A DNA stretch of 64,000 bases. It comes from Coffea arabica (Eukaryota > Streptophyta > Magnoliopsida > Gentianales > Rubiaceae). Position 1 is the stretch's first letter. Every line of letters begins with the position of its first letter. Positions 11,047 to 22,375 of this stretch are shown piece after piece. The translations under genes and the position numbers were made by a program. Below the pieces are notes generated by a model that saw only the letters and a program-made list of their open reading frames with translations, searched no databases and was not told where the DNA came from. The stretch is from the NCBI RefSeq assembly GCF_036785885.1, contig NC_092310.1, forward strand, positions 2,542,001 to 2,606,000. The letters are read 5' to 3'.

Positions 11047-11256
11047 ATGGCCAAATTTGCAGTACTAATATTTGTGGCATTTGTCATTTTTATTGCACTT
11101 CAGAGCCACCTTAGCAGCTGGGCTGTGGCTATGGCTGCGGAGCATTCAGCTTCAGATTCCTCTGAGAATAATGTCCAAGTCTTGAATTTGGCTTTGGGGC
11201 GCAAACTCCAAGAGATTATCTGCAATCCCTTTTGTAATGGAAGATGCATTTGCTGA
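11047..11256 (+). CDS. Small secreted cysteine-rich peptide precursor, family not recognised
   Basis: Single exon, 69 codons. Residues 4-24 are strongly hydrophobic (FAVLIFVAFVIFIALQSHLSS) and form a signal peptide. The middle is acidic and serine-rich (EHSASDSSENN), like a propeptide. The C-terminus, GRKLQEIICNPFCNGRCIC, packs four cysteines as C-x3-C-x3-C-x-C. GRK could be a processing site, and the mature peptide could be the last 13-16 residues with two disulfides. A TATA box lies at 10987-10996 and AATAAA at 11437-11442, so it has the frame of an expressed gene. It may be a signalling or antimicrobial peptide; I cannot place it in a named family. Neighbours are transposons. Confidence 0.65.
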   Translation: MAKFAVLIFVAFVIFIALQSHLSSWAVAMAAEHSASDSSENNVQVLNLALGRKLQEIICNPFCNGRCIC

Positions 11257-11712
11257 ATGACTTTCTGTTATTGAAAATCTTCTGATAAGATATGTGGAAG
11301 GACCATGCATGCATGCATGGACTCACCCAAGTTTCCATCTCATCGTTTGCTCTTTTTCTGTTATCATTATCCTAAATCCCGATAATGATTTACTCTTAAT
11401 TTGTGATGTAGATTTTCTGTATAATTCCCGTTGTCCAATAAATGATCATTTGAGATGGTGACAGCCGAAACTCTTGATCCCCTGTAATGTGAATTAGTTG
11501 GCAAACCGACGCTTTAGCTATGCCAATGTGTAAAAATAAAATTATTTTCATTTTACTGTATTTCAATAGTGTGTGTATTTTTAATTTCTTTCTCTTGTTT
11601 TCGTTAATTTGTTAATTATGATTTTTTTTTTGTTAAGGGAATGATTATCTTTCAAGGCGACCATAGTTATCTAGATAATTTTCTAGCTCTATGAACAATA
11701 TACCGTTAATAA

Positions 11713-11863
11713 TTAGAGAAATATTATTTGCACTCCCATTTTTGTTAATTACACTCTTAGTATCATTTTAATCATACAATTTCATTTATTAGATTATGTG
11801 ATAAAATAAATGGTGGAAGTACAAATAATAACAAATGAAGCACAAATAATATTTTTCCATTAA
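11713..11863. mobile_element. Short MITE (copy 1 of 2)
   Basis: Inverted ends: TTAGAGAAATATTATTTGCA on the left, and GCACAAATAATATTTTTCC on the right. A related copy lies at 13113-13265. Both contain an ATTAGA(TT)ATGTGATA/ATAGTCTAATAAATG-type core. About 150 bp, no coding potential. Confidence 0.6.
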
Positions 11864-12365
11864 TTATCGGTGCAAACAAAGCACATGAGGATTAATTTAA
11901 AATGTATACCAATTGAAGCATAATAATGCTCAGCTAGTGCTTCGTTCAAAATTTTTTTGTTTTTGGGCGTGCTTCATTCAATTCAATCCCGAGAATAATG
12001 TGTGTGCTCAAGCTGTAGCTCAAACCAATACCTTAAGAGAAGATCAAGTTTGACTCATGGTATATGTAAGATCAAACTCGACTAATGTTTGTTTGATTTT
12101 GATTCCTTGTTTTGGTAAGCGTTTGGAAAATTGTGTTAACAAGGCATGGCATTAGTCAGTTGGAAAAATATAAGTCACCTTGTCCACAATTGCCAAAAAG
12201 AAGAATTGACATAAATTTTGGAATTGGTTTTACTAGGGAGCAGCAGGCCGAGGCTGCAGTGTAACGCCTAGACTACGCTCAAAAACCCCGAATTGGGGGA
12301 TATTACGATTGGCTCTCCCCCAAAAGTGAATTCACTTAATATCCCCCGGACCCATGGGTTCAAGT

Positions 12366-12880
12366 AGGGCTGCAATCAACGCGAGAGCCACTCGCGAGCA
12401 GCTTGAGTTCGAGTCGAGCATTAATATATACGAGTCGAACTTGAATAGTCATTTGTTAGGATCGATTACTAAATACTCGTGAGCAACTTGAGTCAGAGCT
12501 CGAGTTGAGTGTTAATATATACGAGTCGAGCTTGAACAGTCATTTGTGAGGCTCGATTGCTCGACAAGCCACTCGAAAAGCTCAAGTTTATATAAAATTA
12601 CAAAAATGCCCCTACATCAATTAAAATCGAGCTAATTTCGACCTCCTCGCGAGCCAGAATGTCGAGCATAACTCGAGCTGCTCACAAGCCAGAAATCGAG
12701 CCAAGCTCGCAAGCTAGAAACGATTTGAGCTCTAACATTCCTTTTCCTAAGTCAAGTCAAGGTTGAGCTTCATTTGTTTGGCTCGACGAGCTTGAACTCG
12801 AACTCGAGCTCGCACATTAACAAGTCCAACTCGATTCAATAAATTCAAAACTGGACTCAACTCGACTCGTTTGCAATCCT
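12366..12880. mobile_element. CTCGAG-rich inverted-repeat element
   Basis: Starts AGGGCTGCAATCAACGCGAG and ends CTCGTTTGCAATCCT. The interior is dense in CTCGAG, GAGTCGAGC and GCTCGA words on both strands. It contains a ~95-bp direct duplication (12415-12475 resembles 12495-12555, with TATACGAGTCGA). Flanks share CAAGT and 6 of 9 bases (MULE-like). No open frame of note. The DNA between 11864 and 12365 has no recognisable gene. Confidence 0.5.
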
Positions 12881-13112
12881 AGACCCAAGTACCACATATC
12901 AAACTAATAAGAACAAATACCATACTTAGTTTTAGGGACCTTTGAGGATTTTTTTTTGAAGTGTAAGGGTTCAAATCCGAAATCTCTTACTTACACTCCT
13001 TCTACCTGAACTACCTAGACCTTTGAGGTTGTGGCGCTTTTACTAAAAAATTGCTTTTGGAGGACAAAAGTACTTTTAACATGTTTGGTAAGCATTATTC
13101 CTCGTCAATAAA

Positions 13113-13265
13113 TTTAGAAAAACGTTAATTGCACTCCATATTTTATTATTTGTAATCCTGCCATTTGTTATATCATATAGTCTAATAAATGAAAACTATA
13201 TAATAAAAATGATAATGGGAGTATAAATAACAAAAAGGGAAGTACAATTAACATTTCCCTAAATT
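13113..13265. mobile_element. Short MITE (copy 2 of 2)
   Basis: Ends read TTTAGAAAAACGTTAATTGC and GTACAATTAACATTTCCCTAAA, an inverted pair, and match the family of 11713-11863. No coding potential. Confidence 0.6.
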
Positions 13266-13795
13266 TAGAAGTAGAGTCCTATATATATAAAAAGGAGTTG
13301 TAGTATGACTCTTGGGTGATTTTCATCCTATGTTTGAAAGGGCATTTTAGAAATGGTAAAATTGTAACTGCATTAATAAAACAAAGTGCACAGGCTTCTA
13401 CTGACTAATTTCACTGGTTTACCTACTGTACCCTTTGGTGGCTAATGGTTTGGCTGCTTTGCCATTGATTTAGCAAAGTGATAGAAAAATGAATTAACTC
13501 CCCTAAAGTATGTTCAGCTAAATCGATTATGCAAATTAAATGCATTTAAGACAATATTAGTGCACTAAAGTTAAAGATGAATGCTTGAATTGTAACGGTG
13601 GAAAGCTCTGTCTTCTTCATCCTTAAAAGCTCAAGAACCATTAATTCAGTTCTTGCAACAAATGGCACTTATTTGAATCAGTAATTGCAGCATGTTGATG
13701 AGGCAATTAAAGTGTGAAAGGTGAAGAATCATTTGGGGTGATTAACTACAGGACCTCCCATCTTCTTCAACATTTGCTCATCAATTTGTAAATTA

Positions 13796-14016
13796 GGGCC
13801 CGTTTGGTAAATAAGTTTTTTGGGTATTTGTCTAAAATTTTATTGTAACTTACTGTACAAGTTGTAGAAAATTTTTTTGAAGTGTGTAAATATTTGGATA
13901 TCTTGAAATGTATAGTTTAAAATTTTGAGAAATTTTTTGAGATTTCTGTAGCTAAAGTTATAAAAAAACTTGTAGTAGACAAACTTGGGCAAAAACTTGC
14001 TTGCCTAACAAGGCCC
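13796..14016. mobile_element. hAT-like MITE (copy 1 of 2)
   Basis: The left end reads GGGCCCGTTTGGT and the right end AACAAGGCCC. The interior (TTTGTCTAAAATTTTATTGT, then a TGTAGTTAAAG-like run) matches 50595-50811 closely. 221 bp, non-coding. The DNA between 13266 and 13795 holds no gene that I can support. Confidence 0.65.
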
Positions 14017-15162
14017 AGGCTACAATAATGGTTGTTGTTAAGATACAAAATCATGGATTCAAATGGCTCTATGGCATAGTATCAGAGTTGGGTTTGTAGA
14101 GGTATACTCAAATTTGCTCTTGCTTTCTGGTCTATGGGATGTATAGCTTGCATTCAACAATCAAAATTGTGAATAAGCTTTTGTGTTTGCTATTGCAGGT
14201 GGGTGGAGTATGGAGAGATCTCGCTTTTAGATTGCACTTTGTTGCTAAGGTACAAGGTACCTCTATATTCCCACTTGATGCATGTCATTTGTTGATTAAA
14301 TGTGATTATGATTGTAATTGATCCACTTGAATTGTGTGCTTGAATGAATAAGTGCGTGAATGATTGTTCCACTTTGAAAATTATATTGCAGTTGATGCAA
14401 TTTATTGGTTCAATAGTTAAGTGACTGAGATGTTGTGTATGGATAGAAATTGCCATTTGAAAAGACAAGTGGCTATATTTACATGCTGTTTTATTTTTGT
14501 ACTAAATATCGTAGACTTGATAATTGTTTAAAGCAAGTTAGCCTCTAATTATTTGTAGTTGCATGTATTGATCAAAATAATGGTTTTTAGTTGTAGTAGT
14601 TAAGCAAACAAATGGTATATATATCTAGATTTTCTGTGTTTAGGTTTAGGGCCTATGGGTTGAAATTTAGGATGGATCAAACAAACAATATCGATAAACT
14701 TAATGCTAAGAAGCAACTTTGAAATCAAAAGGCAAGAAAAAGATATGCATTATTATCAGTGAAAGGAAAAGATAAAGTACAACAAAAATAACAAAAAATA
14801 AACATAGAGCATAGAAAATACAAATTTGTTTTGTTGAAACAACTGAACAAAACAACTGTCCTAATTGGACAACCCAATTAACTTTGTTTGAAAGATTAAT
14901 TGTAGGGGAAAATGATATTATATCAGACATTGAAAAGGAAAGTAGGGGACTATGCAAACAACCTCTGGTTATTATGTGATGCCAAGTTATTTAACCATAT
15001 CATAGGTATCAATCTCCATGCTTTGCATGTGACTTCCTTCTAGTTTTTAGTCAATAAAGCACTTTTAGCATAAGTTTAAAATTGGTGTCTTTAGAACAAC
15101 TTTTGTGTTTCAAAATATAAATAATTAACTTTTGGCATTCTATCTTCAACCACTAGTCATAT
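14017..15162. other. Intergenic DNA, nothing recognised
   Basis: Short open frames on both strands (for example 14139-14321, 14190-14468, 14706-14957) are AT-rich, unrelated to known families and lack promoter or splice context. Confidence 0.4.
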
Positions 15163-15225
15163 ATGATATCAAGATTACTGGAAAATTCCCCTAACCTTGA
15201 AGTGCTTGATATTCTTCTGTGATAG
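15163..15225 (+). pseudogene. Relic of an F-box/LRR exon 2
   Basis: The reading ISRLLENSPNLEVLDILL ends in a stop and matches the end of exon 2 of F-box gene 1 (ARLLENAPNLEALDIV). Downstream DNA (15590-15880) also matches the 3' flank of F-box gene 1 (27225-27390), followed in both places by an SPH copy. This block is thus an old, decayed copy of the F-box 1 to SPH unit. A MITE directly follows the relic. Confidence 0.65.
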
Positions 15226-15233
15226 ATGATTTA

Positions 15234-15514
15234 TCTGTTTGATAACCCAATTTAACACTTAAATTTAATATATTCAAATCTTAGCATATTCAGATGTATT
15301 TGATAACAAAAACTCAAGATCTGAATTAATTCACACTAGATTTCCTAGGCAAAACTTACTCAAAAAAAATAAGTGAAAAGCTATTCATTTATTATTTAAT
15401 GTGATAGACATTCAAATATATATCATTTAATACTTAACAATTCAATAATTTAATGAATTCAAACTTAAATTTCAGGTTTCAGTTTTCATGTTTAAGTTTT
15501 ATCAAATGCACCCT
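15234..15514. mobile_element. MITE, family with GTTTGATAA ends (copy 2)
   Basis: Ends CTGTTTGATAA and TTTATCAAATGCACCC are inverted repeats. The interior is shared with 9150-9425 and, inverted, with 23134-23413. No coding potential. Confidence 0.6.
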
Positions 15515-16454
15515 TACTCTTTCTTGGTCTTCAACGTAGTTCATTGCACTGTCTTGTCTTTTTTTAAAAAATTGATGAATTGGAATAAGCGGTTTTAGGA
15601 GTTAATATCTCCCTCTTTCGTGCTTCATTTTTTTTTTTGCTGCAACTGCAATGACTTGTCTTCAATAATTTCTTTCTTCCCTGCTAAAATTCATTGGACT
15701 TTCTTGTCTTTATTATTACTGTTTTGTTTTGAGATTTCAAGGAGACCGAATTAATTATTCAAGAATTGGAGTTGAATGACCTTGCGCCTGGAACAATTTA
15801 TTTGGTGCTAAACCTGATGATTTTCCATTCGTATATCATTCAATAGCAGAACTGCAATCTCTGATTGTGCTTTGGGGATATTACATATATCGAGTGTAAT
15901 GCAGCACTAGAGTTTCTCATGCAGAAGTTGAAAGATAGAAGAGGAAAAATATCGGAATATTTTCTGAAGTTGTACATTTGGTTCAGGCACTAACTCGACC
16001 CTCATTGAGTTGGCTAAAACCTCATTGAACAAAATCAAATTGGTTAGACTGGAATTCGATCGTTTAGCTCAATAAAATATTGAGAACTAATCGATTTTGA
16101 ATTTGATAGGATCTCAGTTTTTTAATCATAATTCCTCTAATGAAATTGGGTTCATCTTCACTTTCTTTGTTTGCAAAACCTATATGGTTTTTACAGACTT
16201 AGTCTGCCAATGCGCAGAGTTTAAGTTTTTAGCTCTTTCATATTGTCAATTCTCTCTTACTTTGAATTCAACCTTTTGCTAAATTTTAACGTAGTTCGTC
16301 TGAATAGTTTTCTTGGACCGTATGAGTGGGAAGAAGAAGAAGAAGAAGGCAAATTAGTGTGGAATAACATCAAGGAGGAAATCGAAAAAGTAAATAAATA
16401 AAAGATGCAATCTGCTTGAATATTGTTGTGTACATACAGCAGAATCATTTGCTA

Positions 16455-16961
16455 TCACACACATGACCAAGTATGCAAGTGAAGAAGATTTTCACCTTCA
16501 AAAAGATAGAAACCATCTTCTTTCACCAACCAAGAGCATACCTTATCAAACAGCTCCTGCAATAATTTGTTGAAAACATCAATTGACTTTTCTTTTCCAG
16601 CCCACCAAAAATGGCACAAAAATAATGTACTTTCACCAAAGTTCAAGCTAAATGACCATTGTGTTTCCTCGTTTACAGCTAAGGTATGAGAACCAATATT
16701 TCGCTTGGATTGCTGAATTATTTCACATAATATTTTTCTTGAATCATAAACATATTTTCTAATCCACCTTTTTATATTCCCAACTACCTTTTTATCTCAC
16801 ATGCATCACATAACAAAAAGTACTACAATAATTATTCCAAATAATACTCTATCCAAACACATATCATTATCTTTAGATTTACAATGAACAGTTACTGGAT
16901 TGGTATTATCAAGAAGATGATTGCCAACAGAAACATGAATTTTGGGATATATATATATATA
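16455..16961 (-). pseudogene. SPH pseudogene broken by a MITE and by the copia element
   Basis: Minus-strand frame with S1-family motifs: YPKIHVSVGN, VHCKSKDND, then (after a MITE) IGSHTLAVNEETQW, ESTLFLCHFWWAGKEKS and VCSWLVKEDGFYL. These align with the intact SPH at 6331-6744. The reading stays open on either side of the MITE at 16700-16860. The signal peptide is missing: the homology stops at an AT microsatellite into which the copia element is inserted, and only upstream-type DNA is found beyond it (22376-22510). Confidence 0.8.
16700..16860. mobile_element. MITE with GTGTTTGGAT ends (copy 2), inside an SPH gene
   Basis: The right end reads CTATCCAAACAC and the left end CGCTTGGATTGC, an inverted pair. 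The interior ACCTTTTTATCTCACATGCA is the mirror of the core in 10420-10562. SPH coding sequence lies on both sides. No target duplication longer than ATAT is evident. Confidence 0.65.
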
Positions 16962-16962
16962 T

Positions 16963-17492
16963 TGTTGTTTTGTCAGAGCCGCAAGCTTTGACTTGTGGCA
17001 TAATTTTTCATTTCCTTCTCATCCCACATCGGAGCCTGCTGAAGAGAAGCCGGCTACTCGAGGCCTATAAATAGAAGGGTCCATTGAAGGATTTAACTGG
17101 CACCACTCAAGAGAGTTATATGGGCTATTAGTTTCTTGAGTCATCTAGCCCATTCAGTTAAATATTTTAGGCTCTCTTGTTTTGAGTTTAGGAATATTTT
17201 CTAAACTCTTTTGTAAGTGCCTATTGGCCTAGGAACCACTTTCCTACGGCTTTTGTATTTCTTCTTCATAGTAGAAATATTGCTCCTCCCTCGCCCGTGG
17301 ACGTAGGTCAATTTGACCGAACCACGTAAATCTTTTGTGTCTCTTATTTGCTTTGTTATCCGTTTTTATATGGTCGGTTTTACCGCCTAATTATTATATG
17401 GCTGGTATCTACCGCCTATCTATTAAATGGTCGGTTATACCGCCTAATTTGTGCTAACTTGAGTTTGTCTATTTCCTGGCTCGGTCCTAACA
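16963..17492 (+). repeat. 5' LTR of the copia element
   Basis: Starts TGTTGTTTTGTCAGAGCC and ends CTCGGTCCTAACA. A TATA box, TATAAATAG, at 17066-17074 marks the U3 promoter. Four short CGGTTTTACCGCCTA-like modules near the 3' side form a small internal repeat (about 17370-17455). Confidence 0.95.
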
Positions 17493-17495
17493 AAT

Positions 17496-17507
17496 TGGTA
17501 TCAGAGC
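17496..17507 (+). other. Primer-binding site
   Basis: TGGTATCAGAGC, three bases after the LTR end, is complementary to the 3' end of initiator methionine tRNA, the usual copia primer. Confidence 0.9.
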
Positions 17508-17529
17508 TGGTTGTTATATTTTGCAAGAC

Positions 17530-17664
17530 AGGTTCATCTGGTGGGGCCCGTTCATCTGGTGGGGTCCGTCCATCCTGTGGGGCCCACTCACCTTGTGGGG
17601 TCCGTTCATCCCCGTGGGGCCCGCTTATCTCGTGGGGCCCGCTCACCCTGTGGGGCCCGCTCAC
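17530..17664 (+). repeat. 18-bp GC-rich minisatellite in the copia leader
   Basis: About seven head-to-tail units of the form TTCATCTGGTGGGGCCCG, with variation in the first half and a constant GTGGGGYCCG second half. It lies between the primer site and the gag start. It is far more GC-rich than anything nearby, and its open frames on both strands are compositional. Confidence 0.85.
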
Positions 17665-17731
17665 GAGACTTGCATATTTGTTTGGCCAGTTTTTTTGAGA
17701 CAAGCTTCAAGTTACAGAATTTGTGGCAACA

Positions 17732-20700
17732 ATGACGATAACAAAGACGGTTGTCGAGAAATTCGACAGGAATGTCAACTTTGGCATGTGGCAGCTCAAG
17801 ATGGAGGCCATTCTTGTTCAAGACGGAGTTGATTTGGCAATTCATGGAATCGAGAACAAACCAGAAGATGTAAAGGATGCGGATTTCGCCGATATGGATA
17901 AGAAGGCCAGATCCAGCATAATCTTAAATCTCTCCGATGAGGTATTGCGTGAGGTAGCAACGGAGACTTCGGCCAAGGCTATGTGGGATAAATTGAAAGC
18001 CTTGTATATGAAGAAGACAGTCGAGAATCGGCTATATTTGAAACAGAGTTTATACATGCTTCGGATGTCTGAAGGTACATCTATACTCTCCCATCTTGAT
18101 AAATTTGATTCCATTATTATGGATTTGGGGAATATAGATTCGAAAATTGATGATGAAGATCAAGCCCCATTACTTTTGTGTTCCCTTCCCCACTCTTTTA
18201 AGCATTTCCGCGATACTATGATTTATGGAAAGGAAACAATTTCGTATCGGGAAATTAAATCTGCATTAAAATCTAAAGAGCAGATAGATAGGGATATTAC
18301 TGGGGAAACTAGTGGGAGTCAAGCCGATGGCTTGTTTGTTCGGGGTAGATCTGAAAGGAGAAACACAGAAAATAGAAGTAGATCTAAGTCCAGACATAAA
18401 AATGTGGTGTGCAACTATTGTAAAAAGAAGGGTCATATTATCTCTGATTGCTTTAAATTGAAAAATAAAGAAAAGCAAAAGGGAAAATTTGTTGAGAGAA
18501 ATACTGAATCCGCTGAAGCTAGTATAGCAGCTGATGAGAATGATGGAACCATTTTCTGTGCAACGGAAAATAATTTTAGGTCTAACAATGAGTGGATTTT
18601 AGATTCGGGTTGTTCATATCATATGTGTCCCAATAAGGACTGGTTTTCAACATATGAATCAACTGAAGGTGGAGTTGTCTTAATGGGCAACAACGCTGTT
18701 TGTAAAGTTGTTGGCAAAGGCACAATCCGAATTAAAATGTACGATGGTATTGTGAGGACGCTCACAGATGTTAGACATGTTCCAGATTTGAAGAAAAATC
18801 TCATCTCTTTGGGCACTCTTGAGTCTATCGGGTGCAGGTATTCAGGTGGAGATGGAGTTCTCAAAATCACTCGAGGAGCTCTTGTTGTTATGAAGGCACA
18901 CAGATCTGGTACTTTGTATATTTTGCAGGGATCTACTGTGACAGGTGCTGCTGCTGTTTCAACATCATCTTTGTCAGATACAGACATAACCAAATTATGG
19001 CATATGCGTTTGGGGCACATGAGCGAAAAAGGCTTGGGCATACTAAGCAAAAGAGGACTTCTGTGTGGACAAAGTACCGGTCCATTGGAATTCTGTGAAC
19101 ATTGTATTTTTGGGAAGCAGAAAAGAGTCAGCTTCAGTTCACCAGCAATTCACAAGACAAAAGGCACTCTTGATTACATTCATTCAGATCTATGGGGTCC
19201 TTCTCGTGCTCCTTCTAAAGGTGGTGCCAGGTACATGTTGACTTTCATTGATGATTATTCAAGGAAAGTTTGGGTATATTTTCTTAAGCATAAAAATGAT
19301 GTTTTCCTAACTTTCAAGCAATGGAAAGTTTTGATTGAGAAACAAACAGGAAAACATGTTAAGCGGTTGAGAACAGATAATGGCATGGAATTTTGTGGAG
19401 GTGAATTTAATGAATTCTGCAAGAATGAAGGAATTGTTCGGCATCACACCGTCAGGATGACGCCTCAACAAAATGGTGTGGCCGAACGTATGAACAGAAC
19501 GCTTTTGGAGAGAGCAAGGTGTATGATCTCCAATGCAGGGTTGACAAATGACTTTTGGGCAGAGGCGATCAATATGGCCTGTTATATTGTCAACCGTTCT
19601 CCTTCTGCATCTCTTGATTTCAAAACTCCTGAGGAAGTTTGGTCAGGTACTCCTACTGATTACTCCAATTTAAAAGTTTTTGGGTGTCCAGCATACATGC
19701 ACGTGAATGATGGAAAATTGGAGCCTAGGGCTAAAAAGTGCATTTTTCTTGGGTATGCTTCTGGGGTGAAAGGATACAGATTATGGTGTCCTGATCCCAA
19801 ATCCCCAAAATTTGTAATCAGTAGAGATGTTACTTTTGATGAATTATCTATGTTATCTTCCAAGAAGGAGTCTTCTAGTCCTTGTACTACTGATAGTACA
19901 CAGAAGCAGGTGGAGCTTGATATTGGCAGTTCTGGTCCTTCTCAGACCAAATCTTCTATTCAAATGCCAGTAGATACACCTGAATCTACTGTTGAAGATA
20001 GTTCTGAAGAAGAAGAGTATTCCATAGCCAGAGATAGAGCAAGGAGAGACATTCGACCACCACAAAGATATGCAAATTTAGTTGCATATGCTTTGTCTGT
20101 TGCAGAAGAAACTGATGCAGTTGGTGAGCCTTCCACCTATTCAGAAGCAGTTTCTTGTGATGACTCTGCAAAGTGGTTGATTGCGATGAATGAAGAAATT
20201 GAATCTCTTCATCGTAATGAAACTTGGGTTCTTGTAAAGCCGCCGTCAGCTAAGAAAATTGTTGGATGCAAATGGGTTTTCAAGAAGAAGGAAGGTATTC
20301 CAGGGGTTGAAGATGCAAGGTATAAAGCACGATTGGTTGCAAAGGGCTATAGTCAGGTACAAGATGTTGATTTTAATGATGTGTTTTCACCTGTTGTTAA
20401 ACATAGCTCTATTCGTGTTTTACTTGCTTTAGTTGCCATGTATGATTTGGAGTTAGAGCAGCTTGATGTTAAGACAGCTTTCTTACATGGCGAACTTGAA
20501 GAACAAATATATATGAGACAACCCTAGGGTTTTGAAATTGAAGGTAAGGAAGACCATGTTTGCTTATTGAAGAAATCCTTATATGGATTGAAGCAGTCTC
20601 CAAGACAATGGTATAAAAGGTTTGATTCCTTTATGTTGGGTCATGGTTATTTGAGGAGCATGTATGATAGTTGTGTTTACTTCCGGAAGTTAAATGATGG

Positions 20701-21685
20701 TTCTTCCATTTATTTGCTGCTTCATGTTGATGACATGCTCATTGCTGCCAAGAATTTGTCAGAAATTCACACCTTGAAACTGCAGTTAAATAGTGAATTT
20801 GAAATGAAAGATTTGGGAGCAGCTAAGAAAATTCTTGGCATGGATATCAAGCGAGATCGAGGAGTAGGGAAGTTATTTTTGACCCAGAAAAATTACCTTG
20901 AAAAAGTTTTGGAGCGTTTTGGCATGAAAGATGCTAAACCAGTATCTACTCCTCTTGCTAGCCATTTTCGGCTATCTGCTGCTCAATCACCAAAATCAGA
21001 TGAAGAGGAAGATTATATGGCACGGGTTCCTTATTCCAGTGCAGTCGGCAGTATTATGTATGCAATGGTTTGTACTCGTCCAGATATTGCACAAGCAGTC
21101 AGTGTTGTTAGCAGATATATGTCTTGCCCTGGTAAAACACATTGGCAGGCTGTGAAGTGGATTCTCAGATATTTGCGAGGTACTTCAAATGCATGTTTGG
21201 AGTTTGGAAGGAATAATAACACTTTGGTTGGTTTTGTAGACTCAGACTACGCTGGGGATCTTGACAGGAGAAGATCACTTTCAGGCTATGTATTTTGCAT
21301 TGGCGGTTGTGCTGTTAGTTGGAAAGCTACTCTACAACCTGTCGTAGCTTTGTCTACTACAGAAGCAGAATATATGGCTGTGACCGAGGCAATCAAAGAA
21401 GCCTTGTGGTTGAAGAATTTATTTAGCGAGTTAAGTCTATATCAAGGTGTTACTGATATTCACTGTGATAGTCAAAGTGCCATACACTTGACTAAAGATC
21501 AGATGTATCATGAGAGGACGAAACACATTGATGTGAAGTATCACTTCATTCGGGATATCATTGCTGAGGGAAAAGTCCTTATTCAGAAAATCAATACTAA
21601 GGACAATCCAGCCGATATGTTTACGAAACCTCTTCCAGTTTACAAGTTCAAGCAGTGCTTGGACTTGATTGGTGTTCGTTTGTGA
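17732..21685 (+). pseudogene. Copia gag-pol polyprotein with one nonsense codon
   Basis: First ATG of the frame is 17732 (a GTG lies three codons earlier). The frame would be 1317 codons, a normal copia length, but TAG at 20525-20527 cuts it inside the reverse transcriptase, just before the KKSLYGLKQ motif. Order seen: gag, CCHC knuckle [14 protein letters not shown] (about residue 228), protease [15 protein letters not shown]-pre-integrase [18 protein letters not shown], integrase core ([30 protein letters not shown]), reverse transcriptase ([19 protein letters not shown]), RNase H ([22 protein letters not shown]). Apart from the stop no frameshift is seen. Closest in style to Tnt1-94. The proteins act in cytoplasmic particles and integrate cDNA in the nucleus. 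Confidence 0.93.
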
Positions 21686-21764
21686 TTTAAGCCCATTGGG
21701 GCTTATGTGAAGAAGGTGGAGAAAAATTTTTACTATTGTCGATGATAGAATTCAAAATTATGCC

Positions 21765-21776
21765 AAGGTGGAGATT
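21765..21776 (+). other. Polypurine tract
   Basis: AAGGTGGAGATT directly abuts the 3' LTR, the usual plant copia plus-strand primer site. Confidence 0.85.
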
Positions 21777-22306
21777 TGTTGTTTTGTCAGAGCCGCAAGC
21801 TTTGACTTGTGGCATAATTTTTCATTTCCTTCTCATCCCACATCGGAGCCTGCTGAAGAGAAGCCGGCTACTCGAGGCCTATAAATAGAAGGGTCCATTG
21901 AAGGATTTAACTGGCACCACTCAAGAGAGTTATATGGGCTATTAGCTTCTTGAGTCATCTAGCCCATTCAGTTAAATATTTTAGGCTCTCTTGTTTTGAG
22001 TTTAGGAATATTTTCTAAACTCTTTTGTAAGTGCCTATTGGCCTAGGAACCACTTTCCTACGGCTTTTGTATTTCTTCTTCATAGTAGAAATATTGCTCC
22101 TCCCTCGCCCGTGGACGTAGGTCAATTTGACCGAACCACGTAAATCTTTTGTGTCTCTTATTTGCTTTGTTATCCGTTTTTATATGGTCGGTTTTACCGC
22201 CTAATTATTATATGGTTGGTATCTACCGCCTATCTATTAAATGGTCGGTTATACCGCCTAATTTGTGCTAACTTGAGTTTGTCTATTTCCTGGCTCGGTC
22301 CTAACA
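21777..22306 (+). repeat. 3' LTR of the copia element
   Basis: Same 530 bp as the 5' LTR, with two substitutions and no gaps. Its TATA box at 21880-21888 points to the right, towards F-box gene 1, 2.5 kb away. Confidence 0.95.
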
Positions 22307-22308
22307 TA

Positions 22309-22362
<54 letters not shown>

Positions 22363-22375
22363 TGTATGTGTATGT
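22307..22375. repeat. (TA)n and (TATG)n microsatellite
   Basis: About ten TA units, then about nine TATG/TGTA units. The left portion continues the AT run seen just before the copia element (16948-16962), so the element landed in this microsatellite. The DNA to about 22510 resembles SPH upstream sequence. Confidence 0.85.

Larger units (their letters stand above)
16963..22306 (+). mobile_element. Full-length Ty1/copia retrotransposon (Tnt1/Tork-like)
   Basis: 5344 bp with two 530-bp LTRs (16963-17492, 21777-22306), primer-binding site, one gag-pol frame and polypurine tract, in the copia order protease, integrase, reverse transcriptase, RNase H. TATAT flanks both ends and fits a 5-bp target duplication, though it lies in an AT microsatellite and cannot be proved. 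The LTRs differ at two places that I see (a T/C in CTATTAGYTTC and a C/T in ATGGYTGG), so insertion was recent. The coding frame has a single in-frame TAG at 20525-20527, so this copy cannot make an uninterrupted polyprotein. Confidence 0.95.

Noticed and set aside
17723-17731. GTG start three codons before the gag ATG
   Set aside because: Plant translation begins at ATG; 17732 is the first ATG of the frame.
17348-17845. Open frames on both strands over the copia leader (up to 116 codons)
   Set aside because: They read the 18-bp minisatellite and LTR in several frames at once; this is composition, not coding.
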